A stretch of DNA of 20,045 nucleotides from an uncultured Clostridia bacterium (GCA_934130705.1 CAKOYL010000014.1:1-20045); one strand, 5' to 3'. Counted from the first letter of the stretch, positions 7,996-15,335 are shown. The notes: generated from the sequence alone by a model not told the origin. Translations and numbers: made by a program.

Positions 7996-10062
7996 TTATT
8001 TTAAATTCTTCATTCCAACTGTTGTTTTGCATACTAATTTGTCAAATAACATTAAGAATGCTGGTAATGCCATTATTACCGTAAACATACTTATTATTGC
8101 ACCTCTAGACATTAGTGTACATAGTGAAGCTATCATTCCTATTTTTGAAACTACTCCAACTCCAAATGTTGCTCCAAAGAAACATAGTCCACTTACTATA
8201 ATTGAGCTTATTGATGTTCCTAATGCTTCTGATATTGCTTCTTTTTTGTCTTTTCCTTCTTTTCTTAAGTTTATATATTTTGTTGTTATTAATATCGCAT
8301 AATCTATTGTTGCTCCTAATTGAATTGTTCCTATTACTATTGATGCTATAAATGGTAATGTTGTATTTGTATATGTTGATATTCCCATATTTAAGAATAT
8401 TGCAAATTCTATTACTACCATTAATATTACTGGTAATGAAATTGATTTTAATACAAATATCATTATTACAAATATTACTGCTATTGATACACTATTTACA
8501 CTATTGAAGTCATGGTCACTTATTTCTACTAAGTCTTTCATTAGTGGCCCCTCTCCTGCTAGTAATGCATCACTGTCATATTCTTTTATTATTGTATTTA
8601 TTTTATCTACTTGTTCATTTAATTCATCTGTTGCTAGTTCATAGTCTGAGCTAATTACAACTAGTTGGTATTTATCATTTTGAAGTACATTTCTTATACT
8701 TTCTGGTATTACTTCTTCTGGTAATCCATTATCTGCAAGTGTTGAATAACCTAATGCAAATTCAACTCCATCTAAGTCTTCTATTTTATCTAACATTTCA
8801 TTTACTTTGTAGCTTGGTACATCTTTATCTATTAATGCAAGTTCTGTTGATACCATGTTGAATTTTTCTTCTAAGGCATTTGTTGCTTCTATACTTGGTA
8901 ATGTTTGTGGTAATGTTTTATTTAAATCATAATAAACACTTATATTTGAATAACCATAAATTGCTACTGGTAATATTATTAGAAATGCTACTATAATTGC
9001 TTTATAATGTTTTATATTGAAGTTTTTTAATTTTTCAAATCTTGGTAAGATTTCTTTATGTTTTGTTTTTTCTATTGCTTTGTCAAATATTAAAAGCATT
9101 GCTGGTAATACAGTTACAACTGAAACTACTCCTAAGAATACTCCTTTTGCCATTACTATTCCTATATCTTTTCCTAGTGTTAAGTTCATACTACATAATG
9201 CTAAGAAACCTGCTATTGTTGTTAGTGAACTTCCTACTACTGATACTAAGGTTTTTGATATTGCATGTGCCATTGCTTCATCATTGTCTGTGTAATTTTC
9301 CTTTTCTGCTTTATAACTATGATATAAGAAGATTGCAAAGTCCATTGTTACACCTAATTGTAAAACAGCACTTATTGCTTTTGTTATATAAGATATTTCT
9401 CCTAAGAATATATTCGAACCCATATTATATAGGATTGCAATTCCTATACTTGCTAAAAGAAATACTGGTGCTAGATATGAGTCTAATGCAAATTGTAAAA
9501 CTATCATACATAATACAACTGCTATGACTACATATGTTACTATCTCTGAATTTGCTATGTCTTTTGTATCTAATACTAATGCTGACATTCCACTTATTTT
9601 ACATTGTTTGTCTGCTATTTTTCTTAGTTGCTCTATTGATTCTAGTGTTTTGTCTGATGATATTCCTTCTTTGAATGTTACTAAAATTGCTGTATCTCCA
9701 TCTTTGTATGCTATATCTTTTATATTATCTGGTAACATTTCTACTGGAACATTTGACCCTAATAAATCTGCTACACTTACTACTTTTTCTACATTTTCTA
9801 ATTGTTTGAATTTGTCCTCTAATTTTTGTATATCTTTTGTACTCATGTTTTCTGTAATTACAATTGAATATGACCCCATATTAAATTCGTTTGTTAATAT
9901 GTTTTCACCTTGAACTGTATCTACATTGTCTGGCAAATATGCCAATATGTCATAATTAATTCTTGTTGCTTTCATTCCTATTACTGATGGAATTAAAAGT
10001 AATAATGCTATTGCAAGTATTATTTTTTTGTGTTTGCATATTTTCTCTGCTATTTTTAACAT
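7996..10062 (-). CDS. MMPL-family RND exporter (HAE3 type)
   Basis: This is a 688-residue RND-superfamily transporter in two homologous halves, each with one membrane helix, a large outer domain and about five more helices. Candidate proton-relay aspartates stand in both halves: GVTMDFAIFL (Asp about 241) and GATIDYAIL (Asp about 587). The family exports lipids, fatty-acid-like compounds or hydrophobic drugs; the substrate here cannot be told. I place the start at the ATG 10060-10062, preceded by AAAGGAAGAG. An in-frame ATG at 10108-10110 would add 16 basic residues, but it lacks a ribosome binding site and lies inside a repressor operator. It is first in a two-gene operon with the secreted heptad protein and divergent from the tetR gene, which probably controls it. 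Confidence 0.9.
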   Translation of the reverse strand: MLKIAEKICKHKKIILAIALLLLIPSVIGMKATRINYDILAYLPDNVDTVQGENILTNEFNMGSYSIVITENMSTKDIQKLEDKFKQLENVEKVVSVADLLGSNVPVEMLPDNIKDIAYKDGDTAILVTFKEGISSDKTLESIEQLRKIADKQCKISGMSALVLDTKDIANSEIVTYVVIAVVLCMIVLQFALDSYLAPVFLLASIGIAILYNMGSNIFLGEISYITKAISAVLQLGVTMDFAIFLYHSYKAEKENYTDNDEAMAHAISKTLVSVVGSSLTTIAGFLALCSMNLTLGKDIGIVMAKGVFLGVVSVVTVLPAMLLIFDKAIEKTKHKEILPRFEKLKNFNIKHYKAIIVAFLIILPVAIYGYSNISVYYDLNKTLPQTLPSIEATNALEEKFNMVSTELALIDKDVPSYKVNEMLDKIEDLDGVEFALGYSTLADNGLPEEVIPESIRNVLQNDKYQLVVISSDYELATDELNEQVDKINTIIKEYDSDALLAGEGPLMKDLVEISDHDFNSVNSVSIAVIFVIMIFVLKSISLPVILMVVIEFAIFLNMGISTYTNTTLPFIASIVIGTIQLGATIDYAILITTKYINLRKEGKDKKEAISEALGTSISSIIVSGLCFFGATFGVGVVSKIGMIASLCTLMSRGAIISMFTVIMALPAFLMLFDKLVCKTTVGMKNLK

Positions 10063-10085
10063 TTTTTCTCTTCCTTTCCTTTGCC

Positions 10086-10108
10086 GGTCATAAAACAACC
10101 TTATGACC
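10086..10108 (-). repeat. Inverted repeat in the mmpL leader
   Basis: GGTCATAA (10086-10093) and TTATGACC (10101-10108) form an 8-bp perfect inverted repeat around 7 bases. Each arm carries the same TGACC/GGTCA half-site as the TetR-type operators next to it, and the right arm is part of operator 1. It could be an extra repressor contact or a leader hairpin. Confidence 0.45.
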
Positions 10109-10116
10109 ATTAGTCA
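10104..10116. promoter_or_regulatory. TetR-type operator 1
   Basis: TGACCATTAGTCA is a 13-bp near-palindrome matching operators 2 and 3. It lies just downstream of the mmpL -10 box, around the expected transcription start, where a bound repressor would block initiation. Confidence 0.65.
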
Positions 10117-10124
10117 CTTTATAT

Positions 10125-10153
10125 ATAATACTACTTTTATGACCGTTGGTCAA
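10125..10153 (-). promoter_or_regulatory. Promoter of the mmpL operon
   Basis: The minus strand has a -35 TTGACC (10148-10153) and a -10 TATTAT (10125-10130) separated by 17 bases. The -35 box is part of operator 2 and operator 1 follows the -10 box, so this promoter appears designed for repression. Confidence 0.65.
10140..10152. promoter_or_regulatory. TetR-type operator 2
   Basis: TGACCGTTGGTCA has perfect 5-bp arms around a 3-base centre. It overlaps the -35 box of the leftward mmpL promoter. Confidence 0.7.
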
Positions 10154-10180
10154 TACTTTTTGTAAAATTTATTAAATTTC

Positions 10181-10209
10181 TTGACCAAAAGTCAATTTTG
10201 TGCAATAAT
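10181..10209 (+). promoter_or_regulatory. Promoter of the tetR gene
   Basis: The plus strand has a -35 TTGACC (10181-10186), 17 bases, and a -10 AATAAT (10204-10209) extended by TG at 10201-10202. The -35 box is inside operator 3, which predicts autoregulation. Confidence 0.55.
10182..10194. promoter_or_regulatory. TetR-type operator 3
   Basis: TGACCAAAAGTCA sits within the perfect 15-bp inverted repeat TTGAC-CAAAA-GTCAA (10181-10195). It overlaps the -35 box of tetR. The centres of the three operators are 36 and 42 bases apart. Confidence 0.68.
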
Positions 10210-10234
10210 ATTATTATGCGGGGTGGAATAATAT

Positions 10235-10840
10235 ATGAAAAATGATAAAGAAGAAAAAGAAAATAGATTATTAAATACAGCATTTAGATTATTTACTGAA
10301 AAAGGAATAAAAGAAACCTCTATTCAAGAAATTGTTGATAATGCTAGTGTAGCAAAAGGAACTTTTTATTTATATTTTAGAGATAAATATGAAATTAGAG
10401 ATATTTTAATTGTAAAAAAATCTCAAAAATTATTTGAGGACAGTTTGAAGTCTCTTAGAAAAAATTATATATCAGATTTTTCTGATAGTATTATTTATAT
10501 TATTAATTATGTAATTGATGAATTAACTAAAAATCCTCTTTTATTAAAATTTATTTCGAAGAATTTATCTTGGGGTGTTTATAATAAAGCGGTTTTAAAT
10601 ATATATGACAAAACAGGAAATGATACTAACAATGAACTTACTCTTCACGACTTATTTATAAATGGTATTAAGGAAAATAATATAAAGCTTTCAAACCCAG
10701 ACGTAACTTTATTTATGATTATAGAGTTAGTTGGTTCTACTTGCTTTAATTCTATTCTTTATAAAGAGCCTTTACCTATTGAAGAGTATAAGCCTTATTT
10801 ATATAAAACAATACGAAATTTAATAAAATCAGAAGAATAA
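10235..10840 (+). CDS. TetR/AcrR-family transcriptional repressor
   Basis: This 201-residue protein has the TetR N-terminal DNA-binding domain at about residues 8-55. The helix-turn-helix is easy to see (FTEKGIKETSIQEIVDNAS then AKGTFYLYFRDKYEI). The rest is a divergent helical ligand-binding and dimerisation domain. It is divergent from the mmpL operon and the 170-base gap between them contains three operator-like palindromes. The expected role is to repress the exporter operon and itself until an inducer, perhaps the exported compound, binds. The start ATG is preceded by GGGGTGG. The gene is A-rich like its neighbours and shows no sign of recent transfer. Confidence 0.92.
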   Translation: MKNDKEEKENRLLNTAFRLFTEKGIKETSIQEIVDNASVAKGTFYLYFRDKYEIRDILIVKKSQKLFEDSLKSLRKNYISDFSDSIIYIINYVIDELTKNPLLLKFISKNLSWGVYNKAVLNIYDKTGNDTNNELTLHDLFINGIKENNIKLSNPDVTLFMIIELVGSTCFNSILYKEPLPIEEYKPYLYKTIRNLIKSEE

Positions 10841-10847
10841 TATTATT

Positions 10848-11090
10848 TTATTTTTGGAAGTACGAAATTTGTATATTTTGTGCTTCTTCTTTTCTTATTG
10901 CTATTATACTTCCACGAACAAAAAAAGCTCTTGGATCTTTTGATGGGCTTACTAAAACTGGAACAATCTTTGTCCCTTTTACAAGTCCTAAATCCAATAG
11001 CCTTCTTTTTATATTTCCTATACATTCTATATTCTCTATTTTCCCATATTCATTTAATGGTAATTTATCTAATGTTGTTATTGTTTCCAT
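10848..11090 (-). CDS. feoA: Stand-alone FeoA-domain protein
   Basis: An 80-residue protein of the FeoA family, small SH3-like proteins that associate with the ferrous-iron transporter FeoB. The typical pattern is present: an N-terminal LxxLP-like stretch, IECIGNIKRRLLDLGLVKGTKI, then the basic middle and VRGSIIAIRKEEAQNI at the end, matching the FeoA signature LxxLGLxxGxxI...RGxxIALR. No feoB is nearby: the gene faces tetR with only 7 bases between the two stop codons, and the next gene upstream is unrelated. It has its own GGAGG site. Without feoB it may serve a FeoB encoded elsewhere or have another role. The overlapping 60-residue frame at 10843-11025 is a shadow. Confidence 0.85.
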   Translation of the reverse strand: METITTLDKLPLNEYGKIENIECIGNIKRRLLDLGLVKGTKIVPVLVSPSKDPRAFFVRGSIIAIRKEEAQNIQISYFQK

Positions 11091-11146
11091 TTTAATCCTC
11101 CAAAATACAATTCTTTATTATATTATATTTTGTCGAATTCTAAATG

Positions 11147-12565
11147 TTACTGTTCTCGCTTATGTTCTCTTGTGTAAATCTGTGCACCTGCATTCATTTC
11201 TTTTTCTACATTTTCTATTATTTGTTCTGTTGATATTTTGTCTTTGTATTTATCCAAATCTCTTAATAACTTATCTTTTATCTCTCTCTCTGTAAACACT
11301 TGATTTATTGATTGTTCTCCATCTTCATTTTCATAATTTTGAATTTGTTTTACATAGTAATCAATATTTATGTGTTCATGAGTTTCAGTATATTCTTTTC
11401 CATCAAAATCCTTTACATCTTTTGGCTCACACCCATTTTCTGTATGTTCTTCAATTTCATCTTGGACTTTATCATTTTGATAAACTCCTTGGTTTCTGTT
11501 AAATACTCTTCTTGTTTCTACTGGAATTTTTTTAGTTTTTGATGTTTCTATTTGAATACCTACATTTTCATTTTCTTCTTTTGTTTTTTGATATAAGAAC
11601 ATATTTACATTTCCCATATCATTTTCACACCCAATACTTGCTCCATTTGATTTTCTTGTATATACTGATTGGTCTTTGTTATCTCTTGTTGCTGTACTAT
11701 CTGCCCTTACCTTTGTTTGCATTTTACTTGCAGTATTTCCTACAGTTTTGTCCATTTCGAATTCATCGTTTAAAACTTTTGCTGTACCATCGTTTTTTAT
11801 TCCAACTAAAGAATATGTTGTATTATTTATTTTTTCCTTTGATTTTTTTGAAATATCTTTAATATTATCTGAATATATTACAAATATACTATCATATTCT
11901 TTCAAATCAAGTCTTTGTGCTAAATTTTCTTTTCCATCAACTTTTGTATTTAAATCTACTTTTTGAATTCCATTTACTTTTACTTTTTCAGCTTGTTTAT
12001 CTGTTAAACTATTTTCTTCTTTTTTATTTTCTTCTTTTTCTTCATTTAACTCTTCAAGTTCTTCTTCAGACATCTTATCTAATTCTGTTTGAACCTCTTC
12101 CGGTTTTATTTCTTTACCTAAATATGCTGATAAAACTTCTGCTAATTCTTTATTTTGTAAATTATTTAAAGAATATTCATTTAGCTCTTTATCTGAAACT
12201 TTTTCTAATAAGTCATTTACTGCTTGCATTTTATCTGGTTCAGAATTTGCAAAATTTGATTGATAAATGACATCATTATTTTCTAATCCACCACCTATGC
12301 ATTTATCTCCTAAATAATAATTTTTTTGTTCTGTTATTCTTTCTTTTCCATTTTCATCAATTTCTTTAATTTGTTTCTCCACTACGAAAACAGCATCAGA
12401 AATATCTTTTCCATTTACTTTGTCTTTCCAAGTGGCTTTTCCTACATATTTTATATCTTTAATTTCTACTTTTTTATTTTCTGTATTTTGTTCAGCTATT
12501 TCATTTTCTAATGTGTCTTTAAAGCTTTGTTCTATTTTTAATATTTCTCTTTCTTTTTTATTCAT
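11147..12565 (-). CDS. Uncharacterised soluble acidic protein
   Basis: I do not recognise this 472-residue protein. It has no signal peptide or membrane helix and is very hydrophilic. Two halves are visible: an N-terminal region (about 20-170) that includes KATWKDKVNGKDISDAVFVV and CIGGG, and a C-terminal region (about 200-460) with KEYDSIFVIYSDNIKDISK and TTYSLVGIKNDGTAKVL. A highly acidic linker of Glu and Lys (about 165-190) joins them. The second half ends in a His/Glu/Lys-rich tail. I chose the ATG at 12563-12565 because AAGGA is well spaced from it; an ATG three codons upstream overlaps that site. A clear promoter stands upstream, divergent from the HD gene. The ordinary composition argues for a real host gene, but no function can be assigned. 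Confidence 0.8.
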   Translation of the reverse strand: MNKKEREILKIEQSFKDTLENEIAEQNTENKKVEIKDIKYVGKATWKDKVNGKDISDAVFVVEKQIKEIDENGKERITEQKNYYLGDKCIGGGLENNDVIYQSNFANSEPDKMQAVNDLLEKVSDKELNEYSLNNLQNKELAEVLSAYLGKEIKPEEVQTELDKMSEEELEELNEEKEENKKEENSLTDKQAEKVKVNGIQKVDLNTKVDGKENLAQRLDLKEYDSIFVIYSDNIKDISKKSKEKINNTTYSLVGIKNDGTAKVLNDEFEMDKTVGNTASKMQTKVRADSTATRDNKDQSVYTRKSNGASIGCENDMGNVNMFLYQKTKEENENVGIQIETSKTKKIPVETRRVFNRNQGVYQNDKVQDEIEEHTENGCEPKDVKDFDGKEYTETHEHINIDYYVKQIQNYENEDGEQSINQVFTEREIKDKLLRDLDKYKDKISTEQIIENVEKEMNAGAQIYTREHKREQ

Positions 12566-12596
12566 ACTAATCATCCTTTTTTATTTATTCTTTTAT

Positions 12597-12625
12597 ATTT
12601 TACTTCAAAAGCAGGTTTATGTCAA
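12597..12625 (-). promoter_or_regulatory. Promoter of the uncharacterised acidic-protein gene
   Basis: A perfect -35 TTGACA (12620-12625, minus strand), 17 bases, and a -10 TAAAAT (12597-12602). It is divergent from, and 28 bases away from, the promoter of the HD gene. Confidence 0.72.
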
Positions 12626-12643
12626 ATTATTATATAATAACTT

Positions 12644-12653
12644 TATGCGCATA
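12644..12653. repeat. 10-bp palindrome between divergent promoters
   Basis: TATGCGCATA is a perfect palindrome. It abuts the -35 box of the rightward HD promoter and lies 18 bases from the -35 box of the leftward promoter. It could be an operator; the GCGC core stands out in this A+T-rich gap. Confidence 0.35.
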
Positions 12654-12682
12654 TTGACACATATAATATAATAGTTTAAAAT
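12654..12682 (+). promoter_or_regulatory. Promoter of the HD-domain gene
   Basis: A perfect -35 TTGACA (12654-12659), 17 bases, and a -10 TAAAAT (12677-12682), 34 bases upstream of the ATG at 12716, which has a GGGAG ribosome binding site. Confidence 0.72.
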
Positions 12683-12715
12683 ATAATTGTTGAATACAAA
12701 TTTTAGGGAGATTAA

Positions 12716-13249
12716 ATGGAAAAATTATTACATAAAATTTATAGTGATTATGAATTTATTGAAATTATAGATGATTTATTAAAAAATCAAACCGTACAGA
12801 AAATGAAAAATTTTAGACAACATTATGAAACTAGCTGTTTTGACCATTGCCTAATAGCTTCATATTACTGTTATTTATATGGAAAAAAATTTAATTTAGA
12901 TTACACTTCTTGTGCTAGAGCTGCAATGTTGCATGACTTATTTTTATATGATTGGAGAAAAAGACAAGATGATAGAAAAGGTTTACATGCTTTTACTCAT
13001 CCAAAAACAGCTTATGAAAATGCTTCTAAATTATTCAATTTGAACGAAAAAGAGAAGGATATTATTTTAAAGCATATGTGGCCTGTTACATTTGCTTTGC
13101 CTAAATATAAAGAAAGCTATTTATTAACATTAGTTGATAAATATTGTGCTTTAAATGAATCATATCAAGAAATTTATAATAAATTTTGCCAAAAGAAAAT
13201 ATTTAGATATGCTTATGTTTTTCTTTGCCTAATGTTTATAAGACTATAA
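12716..13249 (+). CDS. HD-domain phosphohydrolase family protein
   Basis: A 177-residue protein with the HD-superfamily metal-binding pattern: HYETSCFDHCLIASYY (first His region, about residues 40-55), the HD doublet in AMLHDLFLYDW (about 78-79), HAFTHPKTAYENA (about 98-110), HMWPVT (about 125), and an Asp in LVDKYCALNE (about 140). The family hydrolyses phosphate esters, often of nucleotides; the substrate is not predictable. Similar small HD proteins are common in Clostridia. It is the only plus-strand gene between the tetR gene and the DUF4160 pair. Its last codons form the left arm of its own terminator. I see no partner gene on the same strand. Confidence 0.85.
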   Translation: MEKLLHKIYSDYEFIEIIDDLLKNQTVQKMKNFRQHYETSCFDHCLIASYYCYLYGKKFNLDYTSCARAAMLHDLFLYDWRKRQDDRKGLHAFTHPKTAYENASKLFNLNEKEKDIILKHMWPVTFALPKYKESYLLTLVDKYCALNESYQEIYNKFCQKKIFRYAYVFLCLMFIRL

Positions 13250-13273
13250 TCCATCACTAGATTATAGTCTTAT
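13238..13273 (+). terminator. Intrinsic terminator of the HD gene (also lies after rplS)
   Basis: A 14-bp perfect stem (13238-13251 with 13260-13273) with an 8-base loop, followed by TTTTTCCTTTTT. The stem includes the stop codon of the HD gene. On the minus strand it follows the rplS stop by 12 bases and could also end the ribosomal operon, though the T tract there is weaker. Confidence 0.85.
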
Positions 13274-13285
13274 TTTTCCTTTTTA

Positions 13286-13738
13286 TTATTCAGCTTTGTT
13301 TTCAACTGTTTCTGCAGTAGCTTCTTCTTTAACTTCTGCAACTGGTTCTTCTGCTAAATCTTCTTTAATAGTAATTTCTCTATTTTCAATTCTAGCTCCA
13401 ACCATTTCTTTAGTTTTAGCAGCTTTACCAACTCTGTCTCTTAAGTAGAATAATCTAGCTCTTCTAGCTTTACCAACTCTTACTAGTTCTACTTTTTCAA
13501 CTAATGGTGAGTGTACTAAGAATGTTTTTTCAACACCTACACCGTAAGATGTTTTTCTTACTGTAAATGTTTGGTTAACTCCTCCACCTTGTACTTTAAT
13601 TATAATTCCTTCAAAAACTTGGATTCTTTCTTTGTTTCCTTCTTTAATTCTAACGTGAACTTTTACTGTATTACCTACTTTTAATTCTGGTATTTTATTC
13701 TTTAGTTGTTCATGTTCTATTGATTTAATAATATCCAT
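13286..13738 (-). CDS. rplS: 50S ribosomal protein L19
   Basis: L19 sits at the subunit interface (bridges B6 and B8). The sequence starts [22 protein letters not shown] and contains the signature [19 protein letters not shown] and [19 protein letters not shown] place the start at the ATG 13736-13738, preceded by AAGGAGGT; the longer frame from 13798 would add 20 residues that are not L19 and would overlap trmD. From this start it is 150 residues, about 30 longer than usual, because of an acidic Glu/Ala-rich C-terminal tail that is not part of the L19 fold. It is the last gene of the ylxM-ffh-rpsP-khpA-rimM-trmD-rplS operon. Confidence 0.96.
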   Translation of the reverse strand: MDIIKSIEHEQLKNKIPELKVGNTVKVHVRIKEGNKERIQVFEGIIIKVQGGGVNQTFTVRKTSYGVGVEKTFLVHSPLVEKVELVRVGKARRARLFYLRDRVGKAAKTKEMVGARIENREITIKEDLAEEPVAEVKEEATAETVENKAE

Positions 13739-13770
13739 TTTAGAATTTACCTCCTTCTTTATTTTGAGCG

Positions 13771-13793
13771 GTGCCTCTTTACAAGTTGGGCAC
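13771..13793 (-). promoter_or_regulatory. Hairpin before rplS, candidate L19 leader
   Basis: Between the trmD stop and the rplS ribosome binding site the minus strand has GTGCC and GGCAC (13789-13793 with 13771-13775), a 5-bp stem around 13 bases. It is much richer in G+C than its surroundings. Firmicutes carry a short known L19 leader at this place (Rfam has an L19_leader family), which would bind L19 to control translation. The match is by position and hairpin only. Confidence 0.45.
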
Positions 13794-13794
13794 A

Positions 13795-14505
13795 TCATTT
13801 ATATTTTTCTAAAATCATTTTATCTTTTTCAGATAATTTAATATTTTTAAAAAGGTCTGGCCTTTTTTTCTTTGTTATTTTCAAACTTTGTTCTCTTCTC
13901 CATTTGTCAATATTCTCATGATGACCTGAGAGCAATACTTCTGGTACTTTGTTTCCATTGAAAATTTCTGGTCTAGTATATTGTGGATATTCTAAAAGTC
14001 CTTCTGAAAATGATTCTTCTTTTGTTGAGTCCTCTTTCAAAACTCCTTCTATATATCTACTTACACTATCAATTAATATCATTGCTGGAAGTTCCCCTCC
14101 AGTTAAGACATAATCTCCTACTGAAATTTCTTCGTCAACAATTTCATCAATTACTCTTTGGTCTATTCCTTCATAATGACCACAAAGAAGTACGATATGT
14201 TTTTCTTGTGATAATTCTACTACTTTTGATTGATTTAATTTTTGCCCTTGTGGAGACATATATATTACTCTAGCATTTTCCGCTTTTAAAGATTTATAAG
14301 CATCATATACTACATCTGGCATCATAACCATTCCTGCTCCACCACCATAAGGAGTATCATCTACTTTTTTATGTTTGTTTTTTGAAAAATCTCTAATATT
14401 TACTAAATTAATATTTATTAGTCCCTTTTCTTTTGCTCTTCCAATAATGCTCTCATCTAAAGATTTAAACATTTCCGGAAAAAGTGTTAAAACATCAAAT
14501 TGCAT
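13795..14505 (-). CDS. trmD: tRNA (guanine37-N1)-methyltransferase TrmD
   Basis: TrmD methylates G37 of tRNAs with G36, using S-adenosylmethionine, to prevent +1 frameshifting. The 236-residue length is typical. The trefoil-knot SAM site is visible in [15 protein letters not shown] and [15 protein letters not shown], with the catalytic Asp of [17 protein letters not shown] in the C-terminal half, and [12 protein letters not shown] near residues 55-65. It lies between rimM (16 bases) and rplS in the usual order. The start at 14505 has a GGAG-type site and the canonical [13 protein letters not shown] beginning. Confidence 0.97.
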   Translation of the reverse strand: MQFDVLTLFPEMFKSLDESIIGRAKEKGLININLVNIRDFSKNKHKKVDDTPYGGGAGMVMMPDVVYDAYKSLKAENARVIYMSPQGQKLNQSKVVELSQEKHIVLLCGHYEGIDQRVIDEIVDEEISVGDYVLTGGELPAMILIDSVSRYIEGVLKEDSTKEESFSEGLLEYPQYTRPEIFNGNKVPEVLLSGHHENIDKWRREQSLKITKKKRPDLFKNIKLSEKDKMILEKYK

Positions 14506-14521
14506 TTTTCTCTCCTTAAAA

Positions 14522-15028
14522 TTAAATTAAACCATTTAAAATATGTACAACTATTCTTTTTTCGTCAAGATTAATATCTTTAATAACATCAGATATGGCT
14601 GGTAATAATAATTGTTTTCCAAGTTCATTTTTCACAACATAAATATCATTACTTCCCGTATTATATATATCTTCCAATTTTCCTAGTAAATTGCCTTCAT
14701 CGGAATAAACTTCTAATCCTAATAAATCCACTATATAGAATGTTCCATCATCAAGTTCAGGCTCATCTTCTCTTTTTACTTTTAAATAGTAATTTCTAAG
14801 AAGCTCCGCCTGTTCCACAGTTTCAACACCTTTGAATTTTATCAAAACCATTTCTTTGTGGTATTTAACTTCTTCGATTTCATATTCTTTTCTAGATTTA
14901 TTATTTTCAATATATACTTTTTTTAAATCATCAAATCTTCTAATATCATCTGTAAATGGCTTAATTTTCACCATTCCTTTAATTCCAAATGTATTGACAA
15001 TTTGACCAATTTCTAAAAAATCTTGCAT
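14522..15028 (-). CDS. rimM: 16S rRNA processing protein RimM
   Basis: RimM binds ribosomal protein S19 in the 30S head and assists late 16S rRNA maturation. Its 168 residues divide into the N-terminal RimM domain (about 1-85; FLEIGQIVNTFGIKGMVKI at the start) and the C-terminal PRC-barrel domain (about 95-165; FYIVDLLGLEVYSDEG, and LLPAISDVIKDIN near the end). It sits between khpA and trmD, as in most Firmicutes, and its GGAG site overlaps the khpA stop codon, suggesting translational coupling. Confidence 0.96.
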   Translation of the reverse strand: MQDFLEIGQIVNTFGIKGMVKIKPFTDDIRRFDDLKKVYIENNKSRKEYEIEEVKYHKEMVLIKFKGVETVEQAELLRNYYLKVKREDEPELDDGTFYIVDLLGLEVYSDEGNLLGKLEDIYNTGSNDIYVVKNELGKQLLLPAISDVIKDINLDEKRIVVHILNGLI

Positions 15029-15040
15029 TTACTTACTCCA

Positions 15041-15271
15041 TTATCCAATAAATTCTACAGTAACTTTTTTATGTTCTTTACTTGCTAGTGCTTTTACAAC
15101 AGTTCTTATTGATCTAGCAAGTCTACCTTGTTTTCCAATTACTTTTCCCATATCTTCTTCAGCAACTTTTACTTCAAATACTACTGATTTTTCGCTATTC
15201 ACTTCATTAATTTGAACGGCTTCTTTATTATCAACTAAACTTAATATTATAGTCTCTAAAATTTCTTTCAT
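15041..15271 (-). CDS. khpA: KH-domain RNA-binding protein KhpA (YlqC)
   Basis: A 76-residue single KH domain protein. The GXXG loop is visible as GKVIGKQGRLARSIR (about residues 42-56). In Gram-positive bacteria KhpA pairs with KhpB/Jag as an RNA chaperone that affects cell division and elongation. The place between rpsP and rimM is standard. The ribosome binding site AAAGGA is 12 bases from the ATG, longer than ideal, so translation may depend partly on upstream coupling. Confidence 0.94.
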   Translation of the reverse strand: MKEILETIILSLVDNKEAVQINEVNSEKSVVFEVKVAEEDMGKVIGKQGRLARSIRTVVKALASKEHKKVTVEFIG

Positions 15272-15314
15272 AACACTCGTTATCCTTTCTGTTACTTCTT
15301 ATACAATCAAAATA

Positions 15315-15335
15315 TTTAAAGTTTTTTGCTTTAAA
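15315..15335 (-). other. Small hairpin just after rpsP
   Basis: A perfect 7-bp stem (15315-15321 with 15329-15335) closes a 7-base loop and abuts the rpsP stop codon. All pairs but one are A-T. A short T-containing stretch follows on the minus strand. It may act as a weak attenuator or an mRNA 3'-end stabiliser between rpsP and khpA. Confidence 0.35.

Noticed and set aside
10063..10110. Upstream in-frame ATG giving a 704-residue MMPL protein
   Set aside because: The extra 16 residues start inside TetR operator 1 with no ribosome binding site; the ATG at 10060-10062 has AAAGGAAGAG at good spacing and starts just before the basic stretch and the first membrane helix.
10836..10847. AATAATATTATT palindrome between the tetR and feoA stop codons as a shared terminator
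   Set aside because: With a realistic loop the stem is only four A-T pairs; too weak to call a terminator, though T tracts flank it.
11091..11146. feoA promoter in the gap upstream of the gene
   Set aside because: TATAAT-like sequences are present but no -35 box at suitable spacing stands out from the A+T-rich background.
13739..13798. Longer rplS frame with a CPTC motif resembling a zinc finger
   Set aside because: It overlaps trmD, adds sequence foreign to L19, and the true start has a strong AAGGAGGT. The segment is better explained as the intergenic leader hairpin and ribosome binding site.
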